Shown here piece by piece: positions 60,707 through 64,000 of a stretch of DNA of 64,000 bases (the first letter of the stretch is position 1; each line of letters opens with the position of its first letter). The notes under the pieces are model-generated. The model worked only from the letters and a program-made list of their open reading frames with translations. It was not told the origin of the DNA and searched no databases. The translations under genes and the position numbers were made by a program. Source of the stretch: Anaerozeibacter quisquiliarum. GTDB lineage: Bacteria > Bacillota > Clostridia > Christensenellales > Aristaeellaceae. The DNA lies in the NCBI GenBank assembly GCA_051162045.1, contig JBISDI010000012.1. One strand, written 5' to 3'.

Positions 60707-62376
60707 CGATCGGGTGGACGCGCGACGTCGACATCGTGATCGTCGGAGGCGGGCTGGCCGCGCTGCGCGCCGCCGTGACAGCGGCGCACAGCGGCCTGCG
60801 CGTCGACGTGCTGGTCAAGGATCATCTGTGTACCGGATCGAGCTTTTACCCCATGATGGAGATGGTGGCCTGCCAGTCGAGCGACGGCACGCCCGAGGGC
60901 GACGCGCGCTTTTTGCGTGAAATCGACGACACATCGCTCAAGATGGGCAGCCCCGCCATGAACCGGCTGTATGTCGCGCGCATCGGCGAGGCGGTTCGCC
61001 GCATGCCCGAGCTCGGGATCGAGCCGCGGCTGACCGACCCCAAGCCCGCCTGCTTTGCCCGGACGGCGCGCCCCACCTGGTGCTGGTCGGACTGGAACGC
61101 CATTCGGACGCGGGCGCGGGCATTGCTCGCAAGCATGCCAAACGTCACGGTGCGCGAATGTACATTCGCCGTCGACCTGATTGTGCGTGACGGCGCGCTG
61201 GCGGGGGTCACCGCGTCCGGTCCGGACGGGTTGTTTTCGATCGCCTGCAAGAGCGCGGTGCTGGCGACGGGCGGATTTGGCGATCTGTTCGAGCATAGCC
61301 TGAATACGCCCGACGTCAGCGGCGACGGCCAGGCGCTGGCGCTGGCGGCCGGGGCGCAGCTGATTAACATGGAATTCCTTCAGTTCATCCCCGGCTTCCT
61401 GAGTCTGGCGTACAAGACGGTGTTTCGAGAGACGGCGCTGCCCTATGCCGCGCGCATGCGCACCGACGACGGGCGCGACCTGCTGTCGCCCTACCTGAGC
61501 GAGGAGGCCGACCGGGTCGCCTGCATCCGCGAGCGCGCGACGCACGGGCCGTTCACCAGCCGGGGCATTTCCAAGTGGTTTGACATCGCGATGATGGAGG
61601 AGATCCTGCAGGCGGGGGCCGATCGAGGCTTCCGGCTGCGCTATGTGCCCGAGATTCGCGAGGTGCGCTTCACCTTCCTGACCGACTACGTGCGCTGGCT
61701 CAGCGAGAGGCGGGGCGTGGACATCGTGGAGGACGACATCCGCATCGCGCCGTTTTATCATGCGGCCAACGGTGGCGTGTGGATCGACGGGGACTGTCAG
61801 ACGGCCGTGAAGGGGCTGCTCGCCTGTGGCGAGGTGACCGGCGGCATCCACGGCGCCGACCGCCAGGGTGGGAATTCGACCGGCAGCTGCCTGGTGTTTG
61901 GCGAGATCGCGGCGACGGCGGCCGTGCGGTACGCGCAGGGGCACGGCCTCGCAAAGCTGCCCGCCGACGAAGCGCGCTCCTCGCTCGAGGCGCATTATGG
62001 CCGGCGGCCGAATGCACGGCTTAAGCCGGACGACATCCTCCCGCCGCTCAGGCGGCTGATGTGGTTTCACGCGAACGTGGTGCGCGAGGAGGCGCCTCTT
62101 TTGCGCGCGCTTGGTCGGGTGACCGAGTGGAGGGCCGCGTTTGATCCGCTCGGCGAAATGGCCGACGCGCGCCGGGTCAAGGCGGCGGCCAAGACGGCGC
62201 ACCTGCTGACGGTGGCGGAGGTGCTGCTGCGCGCGGCGCGCTGGCGCAAGGAAAGCCGGGGCAGCCACTACCGCAGCGATTTCCCGGTTATTTCCGGGCA
62301 GTTTGACAAGCGGCTGGCGCTGTCGATCGAGGGCGGGCGGATCGCCGAGCGGGAGGTACCATGCGAATTGGCATAA
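60703..62376 (+). CDS. FAD-dependent oxidoreductase of the fumarate reductase flavoprotein type
   Basis: A 557-residue flavoprotein with the N-terminal FAD motif VDIVIVGGGLAALRAAV, an SSFYPMMEMVACQ loop, ATGGFGDLFEHS, and the C-terminal GEVTGGIHGADRQGGNSTGSCLVFGEIAA block of the succinate dehydrogenase/fumarate reductase family. Its helical C-terminus (LKPDDILPPLRRLMWFHANVV) is similar too. It is coupled to nanA (ATGA) and the next dehydrogenase (16-bp overlap). A flavoprotein is not a standard part of sialic acid degradation, so it probably handles a modified sugar. Substrate unknown. Confidence 0.82.
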   Translation: MTIGWTRDVDIVIVGGGLAALRAAVTAAHSGLRVDVLVKDHLCTGSSFYPMMEMVACQSSDGTPEGDARFLREIDDTSLKMGSPAMNRLYVARIGEAVRRMPELGIEPRLTDPKPACFARTARPTWCWSDWNAIRTRARALLASMPNVTVRECTFAVDLIVRDGALAGVTASGPDGLFSIACKSAVLATGGFGDLFEHSLNTPDVSGDGQALALAAGAQLINMEFLQFIPGFLSLAYKTVFRETALPYAARMRTDDGRDLLSPYLSEEADRVACIRERATHGPFTSRGISKWFDIAMMEEILQAGADRGFRLRYVPEIREVRFTFLTDYVRWLSERRGVDIVEDDIRIAPFYHAANGGVWIDGDCQTAVKGLLACGEVTGGIHGADRQGGNSTGSCLVFGEIAATAAVRYAQGHGLAKLPADEARSSLEAHYGRRPNARLKPDDILPPLRRLMWFHANVVREEAPLLRALGRVTEWRAAFDPLGEMADARRVKAAAKTAHLLTVAEVLLRAARWRKESRGSHYRSDFPVISGQFDKRLALSIEGGRIAEREVPCELA

Positions 62377-63377
62377 TCGGGACGGGGCGGATCGCCGAGG
62401 AGAACGTGCCGGCGTTGCTGCGCACCGGACGGGTGCGGATCGCGGCGCTGTGCAACCGCACGGTCGAAAAGGCCGAGCGGCTGAAAAGCCAATGGGGGCT
62501 GGAGGCGCCGGTCTACGCCGATTATCGGGCGATGCTCGATCGGGAAAGGCTGGATGCGGTGCTGATCGAGACGCCGCACGGCCAGCACGCCGGGCAGTTC
62601 TGCGCGTGCGCCGAGCGCGGCCTGCACGTGATGGTGGAAAAGCCGCTGGCCGCAGACGCGGCCGACGCGCGGGTGATGATCGAGGCGGCGAAGCGGCACG
62701 GCGTGCGCGCGGCGGTATGCCATACGCAGCGCTACCTGGCCCCGATGCGGGCGTTGCGGGACTTTCTGCGCCAGGGCGGAGCGGACGAGCTGGGCGCGCT
62801 GGTCAGCGTGACCGACGTGCTGAACTTCCATTATTTTCACGAGCAACGGCCGGCCTGGTATTTCGATCCTGCCCAGGCCGGCGGCGGCATGCTGCTGACG
62901 CACGGCGCGCATCAGATCGACCGCATCCACCATCTGGCCGGCGCCGCGACGAGCGCGCTCAGCGCGCGGGTGGAGCGGCGCGCGTCGGGTACGGCGCTCG
63001 ACAGCGGCTATCAGCTGCTGGGCGACGCCGGCGGCGTCGGGTATGTGGCGGTGTGCACGGGGCTGCCTTCGCCGCACGCAAGCTCGCTGCTGCTGGGCTT
63101 TGAGCGGGGGGCGGTTCGGGTACATCTGTTCGACTGCGGGCTTGAAAAGCCCGGCGTATACGTGGGCCGCGGCGACGGACGTTACGAGCCGCTTGCGATC
63201 CAATACCGCGCGGAGGATACCTACGTGCGTCAGTTCGAGGCGCTGCTCGATCATCTCGAGGGCAGGGACAGCGACGCGCCCACGCTTATCGAGGCTTACC
63301 AGGTGATGCGCGTTCTGGATGCGGCCGTCGCCGCAGAGCATGCCCTATACCCATTATTTAACGATCCGGAACGATGA
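62361..63377 (+). CDS. Gfo/Idh/MocA family oxidoreductase
   Basis: A 338-residue NAD(P)-dependent sugar dehydrogenase-fold enzyme. The N-terminal GIIGTGRIAEENVP, the EKPLAADAADA motif with the conserved Lys, and a C-terminal (alpha/beta) half with HGAHQIDRIHHLAG. A related enzyme in gut bacteria converts 2,7-anhydro-N-acetylneuraminate to N-acetylneuraminate, and YjhC-type proteins occur in nan loci, so that role is possible here. It is the last gene of the operon. Confidence 0.85.
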   Translation: MRIGIIGTGRIAEENVPALLRTGRVRIAALCNRTVEKAERLKSQWGLEAPVYADYRAMLDRERLDAVLIETPHGQHAGQFCACAERGLHVMVEKPLAADAADARVMIEAAKRHGVRAAVCHTQRYLAPMRALRDFLRQGGADELGALVSVTDVLNFHYFHEQRPAWYFDPAQAGGGMLLTHGAHQIDRIHHLAGAATSALSARVERRASGTALDSGYQLLGDAGGVGYVAVCTGLPSPHASSLLLGFERGAVRVHLFDCGLEKPGVYVGRGDGRYEPLAIQYRAEDTYVRQFEALLDHLEGRDSDAPTLIEAYQVMRVLDAAVAAEHALYPLFNDPER

Positions 63378-63393
63378 AAAGTTTCAAAAGCAC

Positions 63394-63422
63394 TTGACAA
63401 TCGGGTATGAATCCAGTAACAT
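63394..63422 (+). promoter_or_regulatory. Promoter of the tRNA operon
   Basis: Perfect TTGACA (63394-63399) and TAACAT (63417-63422) with a 17-base spacer, 33 bases before the first tRNA. Confidence 0.65.
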
Positions 63423-63454
63423 ATAACCTGTCGCACGCGACGCCCCGGAACAAT

Positions 63455-63530
63455 GGGAGCATAGCTCAGCTGGTAGAGCACTTGCTTTACACGCAAGGGG
63501 TCACAGGTTCGAGCCCTGTTGTTCCCACCA
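63455..63530 (+). tRNA. tRNA-Val (anticodon TAC)
   Basis: Full cloverleaf of 76 bases with encoded CCA. Acceptor GGGAGCA pairs with TGTTCCC. The anticodon loop contains TAC and the T-loop GTTCGAGCC is normal. Confidence 0.95.
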
Positions 63531-63540
63531 AGTTCATCGC

Positions 63541-63617
63541 GGTCCGGTAGTTCAGTTGGTTAGAATGCCAGCCTGTCACGCTGGAGGTCGAGGGTTCGAG
63601 CCCCTTCCGGATCGCCA
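63541..63617 (+). tRNA. tRNA-Asp (anticodon GTC)
   Basis: 77 bases with encoded CCA. Acceptor GGTCCGG pairs with CCGGATC; discriminator G as expected for Asp; anticodon loop CTGTCAC. Confidence 0.95.
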
Positions 63618-63621
63618 ATCT

Positions 63622-63697
63622 GCCTTGGTAGCTCAGATGGTAGAGCAGTAGACTGAAAATCTACGTGTCGGTGGTTCGATTCCGCCCCAAGGCACCA
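63622..63697 (+). tRNA. tRNA-Phe (anticodon GAA)
   Basis: 76 bases with encoded CCA. Acceptor GCCTTGG pairs with CCAAGGC; anticodon loop CTGAAAA; discriminator A. Confidence 0.95.
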
Positions 63698-63723
63698 GCA
63701 CCGTTTCGCGCGGTGCGCAATCT

Positions 63724-63799
63724 GCGGTAGTAGCTCAGTTGGTAGAGCGCCACCTTGCCAAGGTGGAGGTCGCGAGTCCGAGTCTCGTCTACCGCTCCA
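63724..63799 (+). tRNA. tRNA-Gly (anticodon GCC)
   Basis: 76 bases with encoded CCA. Acceptor GCGGTAG pairs with CTACCGC; anticodon loop TTGCCAA. The T-loop reads GTCCGAGTC, where most tRNAs have TTCGA, and its 3' end is duplicated downstream. Confidence 0.93.
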
Positions 63800-63844
63800 C
63801 TGGTTTTCGGGCATGATGTGTGGGCCTTACATGCAAGTCCGCGC

Positions 63845-63868
63845 GTCCGAGTCTCGTCTACCGCTCCA
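63845..63868 (+). repeat. Direct repeat of the tRNA-Gly 3' end (tRNA remnant)
   Basis: 24 bases identical to 63776-63799 (T-arm, acceptor 3' strand and CCA of tRNA-Gly), 69 bp downstream. The 45 bases before it (63800-63844) do not complete a cloverleaf, though CTTACATGCAAG within them resembles part of an anticodon arm. It is either a decayed tRNA copy, a recombination product, or an att-like remnant of an element inserted at the tRNA 3' end. Confidence 0.75.
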
Positions 63869-63880
63869 ATACCTTTCCAT

Positions 63881-63955
63881 GGCGTGATAGCCAAGTGGTA
63901 AGGCAAAGGTCTGCAAAACCTTTATTCACCAGTTCAAATCTGGTTCACGCCTCCA
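63881..63955 (+). tRNA. tRNA-Cys (anticodon GCA)
   Basis: 75 bases with encoded CCA. Acceptor GGCGTGA pairs with TCACGCC; anticodon loop CTGCAAA; T-loop GTTCAAATC. Confidence 0.95.
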
Positions 63956-63958
63956 ACG

Positions 63959-63998
63959 GAAAGCCCTGATTCTCGATGAATCAGGGCTTTCTCGTTTA
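63959..63998 (+). terminator. Terminator of the tRNA operon
   Basis: A perfect 13-bp stem (63959-63971 with 63979-63991), seven-base loop, then TCGTTTACT at the window end. Confidence 0.75.
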
Positions 63999-64000
63999 CT

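Overview
The window is a GC-rich, gene-dense bacterial chromosome segment. It most likely comes from a Bacillota/Clostridia lineage, possibly a high-GC group such as Christensenellales; the rank is inference. Supporting signs are strong AGGAGG-type ribosome sites, a Gram-positive type SOS box, the redox repressor Rex, a VanW-family wall protein, an ECF sigma factor with a DUF4367 partner, HelD, MgtE, and the clostridial selenium-dependent molybdenum hydroxylase accessory genes. Coding density is high and many genes overlap by ATGA, GTGA or TTGA.

Layout. 1-663: 5' part of a Cache-type chemoreceptor (minus). 790-2873: aroF-tyrA aromatic operon behind a leader peptide rich in Phe/Tyr and an intrinsic terminator. 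2865-8574 (minus): DUF3298 protein, DUF4432 sugar epimerase, small membrane protein, galE, a low-complexity lipoprotein and glutamine-dependent NAD synthase. 8667-14899 (plus): HelD, two flavoproteins, RmuC. 14915-17066 (minus): a DUF4130/radical-SAM DNA repair pair under a LexA box. 17126-22085 (plus): purA, purB, rex, VanW protein.

22116-27609 (minus) is a seven-gene selenium operon (csd, DUF3343, selD, yedF, yqeC, yqeB, xdhC). It diverges from a molybdenum operon at 27629-33936 (modABC, a ModE-like HTH protein, a MoeA-like protein, moaC, moaA and a MOSC-MogA fusion). Together they supply the selenium- and molybdenum-containing cofactor of molybdenum hydroxylases, whose structural genes are not in the window.

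33989-46458 (plus) holds a small conserved ORF with a terminator inside it, an ECF sigma/anti-sigma pair, a secreted protein, two tandem large solute-binding proteins with an extra N-terminal domain, two sugar permeases, and a membrane-fusion/MacB-like pair without an ATPase. Then come a fucose-isomerase-like gene, mgtE with a leader carrying a small ORF and a terminator, and a TtcA-like gene.

50833-63377 is a divergent sialic acid (nan) locus. The minus side carries nanK-like ROK kinase, RpiR regulator, nanE and a YhcH-family anomerase. The plus side carries a Dpp-type ABC transporter, nanA, an FAD oxidoreductase and a Gfo/Idh/MocA dehydrogenase. Two GAAAAT/ATTTTC palindromes lie between the halves. 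The transporter's binding protein (54146-55765) has its conserved blocks in swapped order: the usual C-terminal half directly follows the signal peptide and the usual N-terminal half ends the protein. This apparent natural circular permutation is the most unusual observation here. The window closes with a Val-Asp-Phe-Gly-Cys tRNA operon containing a duplicated tRNA-Gly 3' end.
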